DNA from: Liquidambar formosana
Taxonomy: Eukaryota > Streptophyta > Magnoliopsida > Saxifragales > Altingiaceae
DNA: 64,000 bases
Assembly: GCA_039720395.1 (NCBI GenBank)
Contig: CM077833.1
Coordinates: 21,835,771 to 21,899,770, forward strand
Direction of reading: 5' to 3'
The stretch's first letter is position 1, and every line of letters starts with the position of its first letter. Position numbers and translations under genes: made by a program. Below the pieces are notes generated by a model. It was not told where the DNA came from. It did not search any database and was given only the letters and a program-made list of their open reading frames with translations. This document shows, in pieces, positions 22,901 to 35,067 of this stretch.

Positions 22901-24649
22901 CATCCAAGGCAAGCCTATGTGGTGTTCAGTATCCAATTTGTCGACTTTTTGCTTGAATTTATGTAAAAAAAATGGGCAATCCCAGAAAGTAGAAAAGATC
23001 CACAAGGTTGGCATATTTAAACGTAGATGGTCTGGTTTTCGACAGGATTTAAAGACTTGCTTCCCCCCACCCATGTCCTCAAGCCATCAATTGCAAGTCA
23101 ACCTAACCACATACATACATACATGCTTGCATGCATACATATTGGCTAGCCATGGGAAATCTCTATCCTATATGTTTAACATAATTGGGATGTGTATGAC
23201 AAAATGATGGTATGCATCTCAGGAGCACTGGAACACATTTATAGTTGAAGATGACTTCAAGTTCATATCAGCAAACGGAATAAATGCAGTAAGAATTCCC
23301 GTCGGTTGGTGGATAGCAAGCGATCCAACGCCTCCATGGCCTTACGTTGGGGGATCTTTGCAAGCCTTAGACAATGCCTTCTTATGGGCACAGTATGTAT
23401 ATTTCATTATTTTCATCTCATTATATCTGTCTCTTAATCCCTCATTGCGTGTGACTAATTCAAACCCAAACCAGGAAAAATCTTGGGATACCCTTTTCTT
23501 CCCAACATTTTTTTGTCACTTTTGTAGAGAAAATGTTTGGGAAGAGTAAAAATTTATTGATCGAAAAAAGCCCGAAACAATCAATGTGCTGTGGTCATTA
23601 GTCAATTTGTATCCCCAATTTCTCCTTCATCTGGTGGTATTTTGTCCGTAGGAAATATGGATTGAAGGTTGTGATAGATTTACATGCAGCGCCCGGTTCT
23701 CAAAACGGATGGGAACACAGCGCCTCGCGAGACGGCTCCCAGGAGTGGGGAAAAACAGATGCCAACATACAACAGACACTGGCTGTCATAGACTTCTTAA
23801 CTGCCAGGTATAATGACATTAATGCTAAATCCATTCTATACAAATTTCATCAATGGTGATTCAAATTTCATGATGGGGCACATTAGGTATGCAAAGAGCC
23901 CAAGTCTATACGCAGTTGAGCTCATCAACGAGCCTCTCTCACCAGGAGCATCTCTAGAGAATGTGACCAAGTATTACAAGGCCGGTTATGATGCCGTCCG
24001 AAAACACTCCCTCACGGCCTATGTAATAATGTCGAACCGGCTAGGACCAGCTGATCCCTAAGGAACTCTTCCCTCTTGCTAGTGGCTTAAGCCAGTCCGT
24101 TATCGATCTCCATTACTACAACCTCTTCTCAGATACGTTCAACAACATGACTGTCCAACAGAACATTGATTTTATCTACACCAACCGGTCGTCGCAGTTG
24201 AACAATGTCACCACATCCAATGGCCCTCTCACTTTTGTAGGTACGTATTTTTTTCTTTTCTTTTTTTCATAATAACTCGAATCAAGTTATATGTTGCATC
24301 CTTTTATTCATTACAGGTTGTTTGGGCGTTCAAATGGAAATTAAATGGGTGCTCGAATTAGTTCCCAGATTGATGAATAAACCAAATTTGTCTACTGTGT
24401 TTTTTTTTTTTTTTTTAAATTATTGATGAGTGGATTAATTAATGACTTGGTTATTAATTGTTTGCAGGGGAATGGGCAGCTGAGTGGCAAGTTGAGGGAG
24501 CAACAAAAGGGGATTACCAGAAATTTGCAAAGGCCCAACTTGAGGTGTATGGGCGCGCAACGTTCGGGTGGGCTTACTGGACACTGAAGAAAGCGAACAA
24601 GCATTGGAGTCTGGAGTGGATGATCAAGAATGGTTATATCAAGCTATAG
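19947..24649 (+). CDS. GH5 beta-glucosidase-like protein, copy 3 (type B), near-intact
   Basis: Exons: 19947-20132, 20238-20357, 20449-20646, 22442-22603, 23223-23392, 23652-23807, 23887-24240, 24468-24649, all with GT-AG borders. They give a 508-residue protein once one surplus C in the run 24056-24058 (inside exon 7) is discounted. As written, that base creates GAT CCC TAA and truncates the protein. Features: signal peptide (residues 1 to about 25), fascin-like region (about 63-175), then a GH5 barrel with DLHAAPGSQNG (288-298), acid/base Glu346 in ELINEP and probable nucleophile Glu450 in VGEW. Length and layout match plant GH5 proteins with a fascin-like insert, such as rice GH5BG, a stress-induced beta-glucosidase. 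The exact glucoside substrate cannot be told. Intron 3 holds a truncated LINE. Confidence 0.85.
20848..21695 (+). mobile_element. 5'-truncated L1-type LINE with RNase H domain, in intron 3 of GH5 copy 3
   Basis: The frame from about 20905 reads VDWVKVNTDGLAKGNP ... GGVFRNCRGFVKGFYG ... AELKSVIL, then after stops WHKLWIKSDFFAV and FSHIYREGNYG. This is the RNase H-like domain at the end of plant L1-type LINE ORF2. It ends in an A-tract (about 21678-21695). The imperfect 8-bp duplication GTTGCTGG (20840-20847) and GTTGCTAG (21696-21703) bounds it. Several stops make it inactive. Copy 2 lacks it. Confidence 0.8.
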
Positions 24650-24973
24650 ATTTAAACACCATTATTAATCTCTTTTACCCCTTTTAACGAAAGAAAAAAA
24701 AAATGGCACTCCCCCCACCCAAAAAAAACCCCACCATGCTCTCAATCTTACATTAATGGAAGACGTACTTCAGACACTTCCTACCACAAAAATAATTGTT
24801 TAAAATTGGCCAATAAACCCTTCAAGAAAATCTGGCACCTAGGCCTATAACATAGTTAATTCCAAGGTGTGCTCGTTCAATAAATCTGTCTAAATCAATT
24901 AAATGTATTTTTATTTTTACAATATTAGAATTATATAAAATAAAAAAAATAAAAAAATATTGGGATTAATGTC

Positions 24974-25193
24974 TTGTTGAGTTGGGCTGAGCATTAAAAT
25001 GATTAAAATTTAGTAGCATTCCTTATAGTCATATGAAGACAGGTCTATTTCGGAGCCACTTGACAATGAAAATTGAAGTTGGGTTGTTGAGTTGGGCTGA
25101 GCATTAAAATAATTAAAATTTAGTAGCATTCCTTTCGATCATATGAAGACAAGTCTATCTCGGAGCCACTTGACAATGAAAATTGAAGTTGGG
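24974..25193. repeat. 110-bp tandem repeat, two copies
   Basis: Each unit starts TTGTTGAGTTGGGCTGAGCA and ends AATTGAAGTTGGG; the units (24974-25083 and 25084-25193) differ at only a few positions. The first unit's start is the tail of the type-B flank shared with copy 2, which has only one copy of it. Confidence 0.8.
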
Positions 25194-25399
25194 TCGTCGC
25201 ATTTATATCATAGTAGGTAATTCCTTTTCCCCCAGTAAAAAAAAAAAAAAATTCACACCCCCCCCCCCCCCCCCCTCTCTCCTCCTCCTCCTCCTCCCTT
25301 TTTGGGTAAAATGGGTGAGCAGAGCTCACAAACAACCAAACACAGAACCGGGGCGTAGTCACCCCCATAAAATCATTTCTGAGTTGAACTTAGGAGGAC

Positions 25400-25570
25400 A
25401 ATGAAATATAGTTACACCATAAGGCCCATGATGGCTAAAGTTTTTAAGCCAATCTGCTGCCTGATTACTCTCTCCGTAAGTATGCTCCAATCTGCATTCC
25501 CATCTCCAGCACATCAAATCCTTACAAGGCTGGATAAGATGTCTCTGAGGGCTAAATGAAATATATTGAC
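25400..25570 (-). mobile_element. LINE RNase H remnant
   Basis: Minus-strand translation contains CRLEHTYGESNQAADWLKNF (about 25500-25430), which matches the conserved end of plant LINE RNase H domains (pattern HxYREGNxxADWLA). No more of the element was recognised around it. Confidence 0.55.
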
Positions 25571-26268
25571 ACCATAAGGACCAGTATGGCTAAAGGAATT
25601 TTATTTTATTTTATTTTCTTTCACTGCACCACAAACGATTTTTTTTTTTTTTTTTTTTTTTAATATATGTAGGGCTATCATCCAATTAATTGGCATGGTG
25701 TGTGCACGCAATTAAGTGCCTGTGTGTTAATGGTTTCAGGCTTTTGCTATTCAATTATGGTCATTTTCTTTGAAATGGCAAATATGCTTTCAAGAATTAA
25801 TGTTTTAAAATTATATAGCAATTAACATGGTTAAAACTAATTCAATTATGCCAAAATTATAGCACAACTATATATGAATGCAGCCCATCAGATGAGAGAC
25901 CCCAATAATCATATCAAAAAGTTAGCGACCACCTAACTTGATAGCTGTTGACATTATGTGACACATATTTCCCAACCACAAGAAAGTTATTTCCTCCTAG
26001 AATACATAAACTCTCTTAGGCAAAAATATTGGCTCAAATGAATAGCCTTTCTTCTTAGACGTACACATGTGCGCAAACTTACACCTGCATTCTCAAAGAG
26101 CAGCAACCAAAATTTATTTTTTTTTATTAAAAAAAATGGAAAAGGAAATGGACACAATAGATCTAATGGTTTCAAGCATTCATGTGGCCATGTGGGTTGA
26201 TTTTTTTGACATGAGAAGACTCATAAAATGTAAATGCAAATCCAAGAGAAGAGGATTCCAAAATAAGA

Positions 26269-26625
26269 AAATTACAAATAGCTTTATGTCCTTTAGCTAA
26301 GAAATCCGCAAACTAATTCCTTTCCTGAAGGTGTGTTGAAATCCTAGCCTCCATTACCATTTACCAAGGTCTAGACAAAAGGACCCTACAGTCATCGATC
26401 AATAAGCACCTCATCAGGCCAAGGTAGTTCAGGGAGGAAGCAGATCGACCGTAAGATATCAATGGTGGCCTTCGAATTAGTATAGTCTCAATGATATATT
26501 AGTCTCCTTATGTCCATACCCCAAACCATAATAAGACATACCTGATCGGTAGAGCAGCCCATAACTCAACACTAGTGCTATTACACGTACACGTACATCT
26601 AGTTTCCATCCTCTGGATGCCTTTA
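26269..26625 (-). mobile_element. LINE RNase H remnant
   Basis: Minus-strand translation yields, across frameshifts and stops, VELWAALPIRY, then SYGRSASSLNYLGL, LLSRPW and finally FADFLAKGHKAIC (26312-26275). These are in the order expected for a plant retrotransposon RNase H domain. Confidence 0.55.
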
Positions 26626-29547
26626 TTGACATCATTCTACATCGACATTTCTCAATTGGTACATTTCGGTGAGGACAAAAGGAAGGAGAAAGCACGAATG
26701 GAAAAACACAGGCCAGAAACTAAGGATTTCAATAAAGGTGGGATTCCATGAGGTAGAAGTTGAAAGTTATGATTTCGATGGGGGTGAGATGCTTTTAGCT
26801 GCTGCGGCCAATGATGCTTTTGTTGTGTGCATGCACTAAACTTTTTACCCCACAAAGAAGTGGTATCCATGACACAACAGAGTGTAACCTTTTCGCAGGC
26901 ATCATAACTTCTTGTCCATGCCCTCCTTGGTGGGAAACACCAATTATTACAGAAGCAATTGAATTGAAATCCTCCCAATACCTATTTTTTCCCTTTAAAA
27001 GAAGTAGGGCAAAAATGGGAGGGAAAAAAAAAAAAAAAAGGCTTTCACGAAATAACGACAACACATACATGTTTCAATAAGAATATGGTTAGCATGACGG
27101 TATGTCATTTGAAAACATAACAATGATCTGATCGAGGTTGGTCATTGTTTATTTGGTTTTTTTTTTTCTCTTTTTCTTTTTAAATGCTAGGCTGACATTA
27201 AGAAGATTAGACTGTTATTACTTTCAGTAATTATAGACCATTACGAAATCATTTTCCTTTCACTAACATTTTCATATGAAGGATCGGCTTATATATTATG
27301 ATTAATAAAAGATATTTGGGTGATGGTGGTGGATGCCCTACCATTACAAGTCATTGTTGTAGAAGCAACTTACACCCATATAAAGACCCACTTGCAGATA
27401 TTCGTTGCTCCTAAGCAATTGCTTTGCTGGTCTACTCTTTCATGCCAATTTGCCTAATTGATCATTAATATCTATATTTGTTTTTGTTTCTATTAATGAC
27501 ACTTCACCTGCAACTGAGCTGTTCACACGAGTGGGTTCTGAAGTCTAAGACGAATCACTAATCAAGATGGGTCCCACTCAAGAGACCTGAATCCTAAATA
27601 ATTTGCTAGATCTGGCTAGCAATATTATTTGATCAAATTAGGACGCATGAAGACAGTTTTATCACCAGAAATTTTCAAAACAAATAGAAAAATCAAAGTC
27701 TATGTACCAAAACTGAGGATACAGGTTCGAGTCTCATGATCACTTTGTAATAAAAGTTAATTAGAACCGTGTCCAGCTCAATTTTTCCAAACTTAATGGC
27801 CTAATGTGGAACAAGTATTTACCTCAATGGATACTTTAATTACAGATGATCTATTTCCAAGCTTACTGTAATATAACACTAACAGGAATTTAATTAAGTC
27901 CAATAAGATTTTTGACCCCAAAAAGAATGTTCAATAAAATTTCAAATTTTTGCAGGGGGAAATGTTTTTCTCCAAGGTTAGAATTTTCGTCCGAAATTGC
28001 TATTGGGTTTGATATTATAATTTTAATTTCTTATAATCATCATGGTTCTTTTCTTATCAAGATGGGAGGGCTAGAGTGATGACCATGCCCATATTGATTA
28101 CACAAGAAAATTCCATAGTGGAATTCTGTTTGTATTGCATTGCCTAAATTGTAGTGAGTTCCATGTTAATCATACTTTTGGTATTTCATGGGTTTTAAAC
28201 TTATATAGTCCATACGGGTTATGGGGTTTTTTTTTTCTTTTTTCTTTTTTTTAGGTTTCTCAAGGTGTCTCAGGTTTCGCTTAAGACTAATTTTTCGAGA
28301 TACTGTCAAGCACAAAAGCGAAGACCTTTCTCAAAAAAATTTGCTGCATCCACAATGATTCGAATCCGAGACTCTTTGTTTAAACGACCAGAACTCCTTT
28401 CACTCAGATTAACCTTTGTTAGTGGTTGTAACGGTCTTACATGACCTTGAAGTTTGCTAAAAAAATTTCCTTGTTATCAAAAAATTTAAATTAAAAAAAA
28501 AAAAAATCATACTTTTAGTGTAATCTTTATGATTGAGTGATTGACTACATGAACATCTTTACACTCGGGTTTTTTTTCACTTGCCTTATCCTGAGTCATC
28601 ATGTACGGCCACTGTTACTCCTGGTGGCAACAATATTCTATGTATAGGGATCTATCACTTCAAAGATTAGCTTTTAATCTAGTGCTTACGCAGATCCCCC
28701 CACCTTTCCACTACCTCGTTGCTCCATATCTTGTGACAATCATCAATATATTTTGTAAATATGTGTGAGAAAGTGCAATGTACTTTCCTTGACATTTTGA
28801 AATTTACTTTAGTAAACAAAAAAATAAATAAATAAATAAATACAGAGTGATCGCCTCACAGTCTCACACTATTTGTTCCATTACGCTCTGCGTGTACTTT
28901 GCAGTAGTGGAAATGACTCTCTTGAAAAAAAAGGCATAAATACAAAAGTGGCTTGAAGGCTTACTATAGTGTGATTTTTTTTTTCTTTATTGGGGCTGGG
29001 GTGGAGTGATGGTGTGGTTCATGTTGGACAAAAGTAATGGAAGTCCATCCCACCTAATTTCCAGAGAAAAATTCCATACCAATGAATTGAAACGAAGAAC
29101 ACGACACAATCTTGGAAGGGGCAAGAAACAAATGGACCTATGAAGCAAGTTTAACGTGTTGCGTATTTATCTTAATCTGTGACCTATGAGATCCGAAAAT
29201 GAAGAATATAAAAAAGATCAAAAAAATAATAATAATAATAAAAAAAGCATATAAGAAGAACGGATTTACGTGGATAAATAAAACACTATTTACATCAACG
29301 GAGTCGCTACAACTTTTGTTATGATATTGGATCCACAAAAACATAGAGTGAGATGTAAAGTACCATTAGAACTCTACAAGAGCCATGATGGTCCCGAACT
29401 TACGCGGGCTGGTCGGCTCATTTTGGGGAAGGTGGGGATTATTGTCCAATTGATGTGTATTATTAGGGGTCAAAACCAATGTGATGGCAAAGCGATGGGT
29501 GATTAGGCATGGCCTAAAATTGGAATGGAAGAAAGGGTTTAGGGAAG

Positions 29548-29745
29548 TTGATCATGGTGGAGTCCAAATCAGCTGTGTTAAATGTTAGCAAGCAGGGTAG
29601 GCTCCATGAATCTCAACCCAAACGGCAATCTATCAATTGGATTGCTGAGAATCCCTTGCGACTACTTGAGAGGCCTTCAAGTTGTACCACTCAACATGTC
29701 TATCCAGAAAGGGACTCGTATTGTGCCAACTGGCCGCCCTGTCAC
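29548..29745 (+). mobile_element. LINE RNase H remnant
   Basis: An open frame of 66 codons contains IMVESKSAVLNV, resembling the xVESDSxxxV strand, and LLERPSSCTTQHVYPERD followed by CANWP, resembling the HVYRERNxxADWLA end of plant LINE RNase H. The spacing is shortened and key acidic residues are changed, so it is a relic if the match is right. Confidence 0.45.
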
Positions 29746-32404
29746 TAGCAGCTTTGCAAAATCTTCTGGTTAAATTATTTTATGAATATATTCTTAGTAG
29801 ATCGTTGATTTTTTCCCTTCTATAATATCTGGGTTTAAGTCGGTTTGAATCCGTGAAAATTTTCGAGATAAATGATAAAAGTAATTCAGAAAGAAAAAAA
29901 AAAACTACTTATACACAATTTCAGGTATTTTTCCTTCTAACTTTTTAAAATCCAAACGGAGCCTAAAAGTAACATGGATTTATTTGCAAAAGTGTTAAAT
30001 GCCAAAGCAAATATAATTGCATGCTGAGATACCCCTATTATGCACGAATGACAGGTTCCTTTTTTTTTTTTTTTTTTTTTTTTCTATTAAACATTTTCAA
30101 AGAAAACAAGTAGGCCATGCAATTTGATTGTCCCTAAAAATAGAATGGTTTAATTAGTATTGTGTATAGGATTAAAAGTATATAGAAACCACCACCACCA
30201 TAGATGACAGTGATGGCTATGTCTTACTGCAGCTCATTGTGATGGACTGATGGTCGTGGTTCCTTTGTATTGCCCCATTTACAGTGATGGCTATGTGTAC
30301 AATTTTTTTTATGTGCAAGATGAAAATAAAAAGAAATCAAATTACACGCGTACGAGACATCCAAAATGTCTGTAATGTTTTCCGAATGATGTGAATATTT
30401 TAGAAACAGCATGATAAAATCAAACGATTCAAAATCATTTGATTATAGAAATGTTTAATTATGTACATGTTTTGTTCAAAAGAAAGGGTGACGTACATGT
30501 TTGAGTACTCAAGAATCAAAATTTACGTTGTCCAAAAAATTTAAAACAAACAAATTTTGATTTAATTAAAGAAAAAAAATGAAGAAGAAGAAGAAGAAGA
30601 AGTGGACAAAAACTGGTCAGTCAGTGGTATGGTAAAAGAAAACAGAAAAGGCGACCGAAAGAGGGGCCGGTGAAATCTAAGTGGCGAGGGGAGGGGACCA
30701 AACTGGGCCGCCTTGAGTCGGCCACATTGTAAACAGCCAGCGTGAGAGTGGAGACGACGCCATTTGGACCCCACCACTCTCATGCAGTGGCCCTTTTATA
30801 ATTACTTTGATGTGGTTTCGGAATCTATAAAGTAAGTGGTCCCATGGATCCTTGTGACACATGGTCCGAATGAAGACATGTTGGATTAAGATTGGGGGGT
30901 TTTTAAGCCACTGGAGGCTATTATGATGCGGGAAGATGGGAGTGAAGGATATGATTCGGATAGGTTAAACGTTTGAACTCTTCTAATTGCAAAAAAAAGA
31001 AAAAAAGAAAGGAAAAAAAAAAGAAAGATTAGAGTAAAGGATATGATTTGGACAAGTTTAAAGTTTGAACTCTTTCAATTGTACAAAAAAAAAAAAATGT
31101 AATGCAATGATAAAACTATTAAGTCATCGGGCTCAAATGTAATTGGGATCCTAAGATGGTTTATGTCTTTTTGATACTTGCAACATTTTAATTTGATTAA
31201 AAAAAAACCCTCAAAAGTATAGGTTTGCATCTTAAGAATAGTCATTACTTTCGTAGTAACAAAAAAAGAAAAAAAAAAAAAATTAGGATTGAATCCAACT
31301 CAACTATTCCAAGATCTCCTTCGCTTAGAGCAACTCTAATAAGCTAGCTATCCAACAAAATGACACTGGTCATCTTTTTATGCATCATTCCTTTTTTATC
31401 TCTCCACCAAATAATTAAAAAAAAAAAGATTATTAATAAAAAATTTGAAATAGCTAAAAAATAACTAATACATTTGGAACACCTACTTGGATAGCTAATT
31501 AACTATTTTAAAAAATATAATTTTATTAAATAAAGTAGCAAAAAATTAATTAGTACCTTTGGAGATGTTCTTAGAATTTTAGAATGTTGGTAATGACCTT
31601 TTATGAAGGTGAATGTCTCAGTCTTAATAATGATAAATTTCTATATGTGGACTACATAATTTTGATTTGAGTTTCAATTGTATAGTAGAAGTATAAAATT
31701 ATTTAATTTCTATATGTGGTTGGATTTTGAAAAAAAATAAAAAAAAAAATAATGAAGGAGGAAGAAGAAAAAAGCAAACAAACAAACAAACAAACTTCAT
31801 TGTCAATAAAATGCATTTGGGTTCGTTTGGTTCCAATATGGACAAGAAAAGATAGAATTAGTAGGCCTTAAAAAATATATTTTATTCTTGAGACGTGTTC
31901 TTTTGCTATTTGAGCTAACCTATCGGTTCAACACGCAACGTTTATATCGTTTTTTAGTGTAGATTATTATGTTTTTGTTTTTGTTTTTTGGCCTTTTTCA
32001 TTTTTAAGGAGAAGTATTATCAGTTTCTGACCCACAGGTAAAATTAATTTTCCGAATACGCGCCTACGCTGTCATTCACACGTATCGATTAATCCCAAAA
32101 AAATCTCAGAGCTCCAAATCCGAAGGATGGACCCGAAGTTGAATATCACTCATTTTTATAGCATTGCTCCATTAAAAATAACTTGGCACGACACCTCACA
32201 CGGTCACACCACTTTAAACCAAATAAATAAATAAAACTCCAAAAAATAATAAAGTAATTAAAAAATGGAGGGCTGACATGGATTTGTCATACGCAAGAAT
32301 GCATAATGGACGGCCCAGATTCACTCCTCGGTTTCTGGCCCTCCGTTTATCTCCCCCATCTTCCCACTCCCTTTCCTCTACTTCTTCTCCCACTTCCCCA
32401 ACCT

Positions 32405-32505
32405 CCTCTCTCTCTCTCTCTGTGTCTCTAAAATTTTCTGGCGTTCGTTAGAGAGGTAGTAGTATCAGTAGAAGTAGGAGAGAGAGAGAGAAATAGAGAG
32501 AAAAG
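32405..32505 (+). promoter_or_regulatory. Pyrimidine patch and GA-rich leader of the FLZ gene
   Basis: A CT repeat (about 32405-32422) followed by a GA-rich stretch (about 32476-32502) runs up to the ATG. Pyrimidine patches near the start site and GA-rich 5' leaders are common in plant genes. I saw no convincing TATA box at the expected distance. Confidence 0.35.
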
Positions 32506-33922
32506 ATGTTGTTGGGTAAGAGACCTCGTCCTCCGATGAAGAGAACGACGAGCATGACGGAGTTCACCTTGGATATAAGCAGCATCACAGAACCACAACA
32601 ACAACAGACGTCAGATCCTCAGAACAACAACCCCTTCAAGGATCCCCAGAAACCAGTGGGTTTAGGAGGAGGAGGAGGAGGAGGAGGAGGCCCACAAAGA
32701 CAGTCCGGCGGTGTTTATGATGGATTAGATCATCGGTTCTTGTCCACCGTCTCACCTAGAAATCATAGGCGCAATTCAGCTGAATTCCTCGAGACTGCCC
32801 ACTTCTTGAGGTCTTGCTCGCTCTGCAAGCGTCGCTTGGTCCCTGGTCGTGACATCTACATGTACAGGTACACTCCTCCCCACCCCACGCACCCTATTCT
32901 CTGTCTATACATATTTGTATATGTGTTTGTATGTGGGTGTGGGCTTATTTTTGGGTTCAATTTTGGGGGATTAAAAATTGAGAGGCGATTTTCTGTGTTG
33001 TGGTTTATACAATTGGAGCGATTTTCCATGTCCGTTTTACTGGGTTTGATCAGTTATTTTAAGTTTTATATTTTTCTTAGAATTATGCTCATGGCAGGTC
33101 TTTGAAGCTCTTTCCTTCAAATGGGTTGTTCTAAATTTAGTCATTAACCCTTTTTGTTAAGAATCCTTCAACTAGTTTTAACCTTTTGTTTCTCTTTGGT
33201 ATATCGCCTCCTCAACGGAAAGATCTCTCTCTTTATATAAATAAAGAGAGAGAGCGAGCTAGGTATATTCTTTCTTAGAATTCGTAGCAGATAATTTATT
33301 TTCTTCTTATTGATAATTTTCATGGAAGGCTTTGAACCTTTCTCCTTAATTGTGTTCTTTCCCGTCCTACTTAACTTCTTTTAACATTCACCAAATATAT
33401 ATTCTCAGATTTTGCTCGTGTTTGGATTATATAGGTTCTGATTTTGCGGGATTTTCAGCTACTTTAGCAGATACCCCTCTTTCTAAGAAAGTATAATAAG
33501 TCGTATAAATTTTTTCGTAAAAAATTGGCACCCTATATATTGAACTTGCTAAGACTAATTAACTTATCAATCAAGCCATCTAAAATATCAAAAAGTTACG
33601 AAATTTCCTCATAGAATAATTTGCTAATTTTTGATCTGCTGTTGCTCATCTTTGATCATCACAAAATTATAAATTTTGTTTTATTATAATGAATTATTAT
33701 TTAATCTCTTTATTTCATTTACCAACAACCCAATTCATTGATGGTTTGGTTTAATCTATTTGCAGAGGTGATAGCGCTTTCTGCAGCCTAGAGTGCCGGC
33801 AGCAACAAATGAATCAAGACGAGAGAAAGGACAAGTGCTCATTGGCTTCAAAGAAAGAAGCCTCATCCTCCACTGCCAGTTCCAAAGTCTCCACCAAAGG
33901 CGAGACTGTTGCCGCCGTGTAG
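32506..33922 (+). CDS. FCS-like zinc finger (FLZ/DUF581) protein
   Basis: Two exons, 32506-32867 and 33766-33922, join in phase to give 172 residues. FLZ proteins are small plant-specific adaptors that bind SnRK1 kinase subunits and respond to sugar, ABA and stress; that role is known from the family, not seen here. The FLZ domain spans about residues 97-143. Zinc ligands C104 and C107 (CSLC) are in exon 1; C127 and C131 (FCSLECR) are in exon 2. The intron splits the domain just after DIYMY, a position often seen in this family. The N-terminus starts MLLGKRPRPPMKRTTSM, a conserved block in one FLZ subgroup, which supports the start chosen. A Gln run (32-35) and a nine-Gly run follow. The tail is rich in Ser, Lys and Ala. 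Frame intact. Confidence 0.9.
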
Positions 33923-35033
33923 TCGGCGGCCATGGCCGCCGCAAAGAAGGATACGTTCTCGCTTATATTTTTAGAAGTGTATGTATTGGGGGGCCGGGGG
34001 GGCGGGGGTTTCCAATTATCTTTGTACGCAAATTTTGAGAAGTGTTATTATTTCATGTGGATGCAAAAGAAAAATATATATACAACGTGGAGTCTGTACT
34101 TGTTCCAAAACTTTCTCTCCTGTTTTCCTCTGGCATCACTGGAAGAAAATTGCAGATTTGCAGGATTTGTCCTCCTTCTTTTGTTTTTTGGCCCCTTCAA
34201 TATGTTATGTGAAGGAGGTTTCATAGTAGTGAGAAAATCAATGGGTTCTGCTTGAAGATTGAGTGGGATGGTTTTGGTTCTGAAGAGATTCCTGTCGTTT
34301 TCTTACCAATACCTTAATTATTGTTCCGGTTTGGTGCATGAGATGCCTCTTAAAAAACACTTGGTGTTGATAACAATTATTATAATTTCTTATGATCAAT
34401 AATATAGCTGGAATTAATCTCAATAATTCACTTTTTATTTTGATAATGGTTCGGTTTGAATTATTAATAAAACCACCATTATTTCTGTTCACTCTTCTCT
34501 CATCTATTTTCATGGATTATATATTATTCCATGTCCTTCCAAACACATAGTACCCATCATGGTCTCATCATGTTCTATCACACCTAGCCATGTAGGGTTT
34601 TCAGAAAGGGCCAAAAATGTAAAATGGCTTAATTTGACTCATCGCTCCACGTCAATCCACATATCAAGTCATTTGGGTAAGAGAATTTTAGATGATTATT
34701 TGGTCGATATAGCATTATCTGGGAGGTTTTTTGTGCTTTCACTCAGTTTGAGACGGTGGTTCAATTCGTGTGGGAAAATCTAGACTTGTGATAAGTAGTA
34801 AATCAAATTCATTCATGAGATCAGATTAAGGTACCATGATTTTACTTGTATGTTTTGCAGAATTGCAGAAATTTTAGGTGCCTGTAAACAATAAACTGTA
34901 GCCATTCTTTTGCCCAAAACATAATGCAAAGTTTCTTTTTAAAGAATTAGGCAATTTATTACAGAGAATATTAAATTATTAATATACAGAGAAGTAGAAG
35001 GTCATTTTTATTGCTTGCAAATTCCACCTAATG

Positions 35034-35067
<34 letters not shown>

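Larger units (their letters stand above)
14757..25040. repeat. Second, 5'-truncated A-B unit of the GH5 tandem duplication
   Basis: This begins with the type-A exon fragment, continues with type-A 3' flank and ends with copy 3 and its type-B flank. Homology between the copy 2 and copy 3 flanks stops near 14728, where both read CATATGAAGAC. The type-A match starts near 14757, so the breakpoint lies in the 28 bp between them. That spacer contains AATAGATCTGTCTAAA, a motif that also occurs near 14573 and, slightly changed, near 15222 in the neighbouring flanks. Confidence 0.75.
24650..32505. other. Gene-poor region between the GH5 array and the FLZ gene
   Basis: The first 390 bp are the type-B 3' flank shared with copy 2. 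The rest is AT-rich with homopolymer runs (C-run near 25258-25276, T-runs near 25640 and 30060, GAA repeat near 30582-30602) and three decayed RNase H remnants listed separately. An approximate 100-bp tandem repeat with GGATATGATT...GGA and TTTGAACTCTT lies at about 30945-31085. No convincing gene is seen. Confidence 0.6.

Noticed and set aside
25120..25404. Open frames on both strands around the C- and CT-rich tract
   Set aside because: Their residues (poly-Glu/Gly on one strand, poly-Pro/Leu on the other) come only from simple-sequence DNA.
26652..27080. Open frames of 77-108 codons on both strands
   Set aside because: No domain, start context or splice structure; AT-rich gene-poor DNA with homopolymers ending the frames.
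30060..30083. T-run as a LINE or retrogene poly(A) tail on the minus strand
   Set aside because: No coding remnant or target duplication next to it; many similar runs occur in this AT-rich region.
32506..33105. Reading the FLZ gene as one 199-codon exon
   Set aside because: That frame runs past the GT donor at 32868 into intron sequence and would lose the second pair of zinc-binding cysteines.
33756..34255. Several open frames at and after the second FLZ exon
   Set aside because: The true exon is fixed by the FCSLECR zinc-ligand half and the in-phase splice to exon 1; the others are shadows or 3' UTR.
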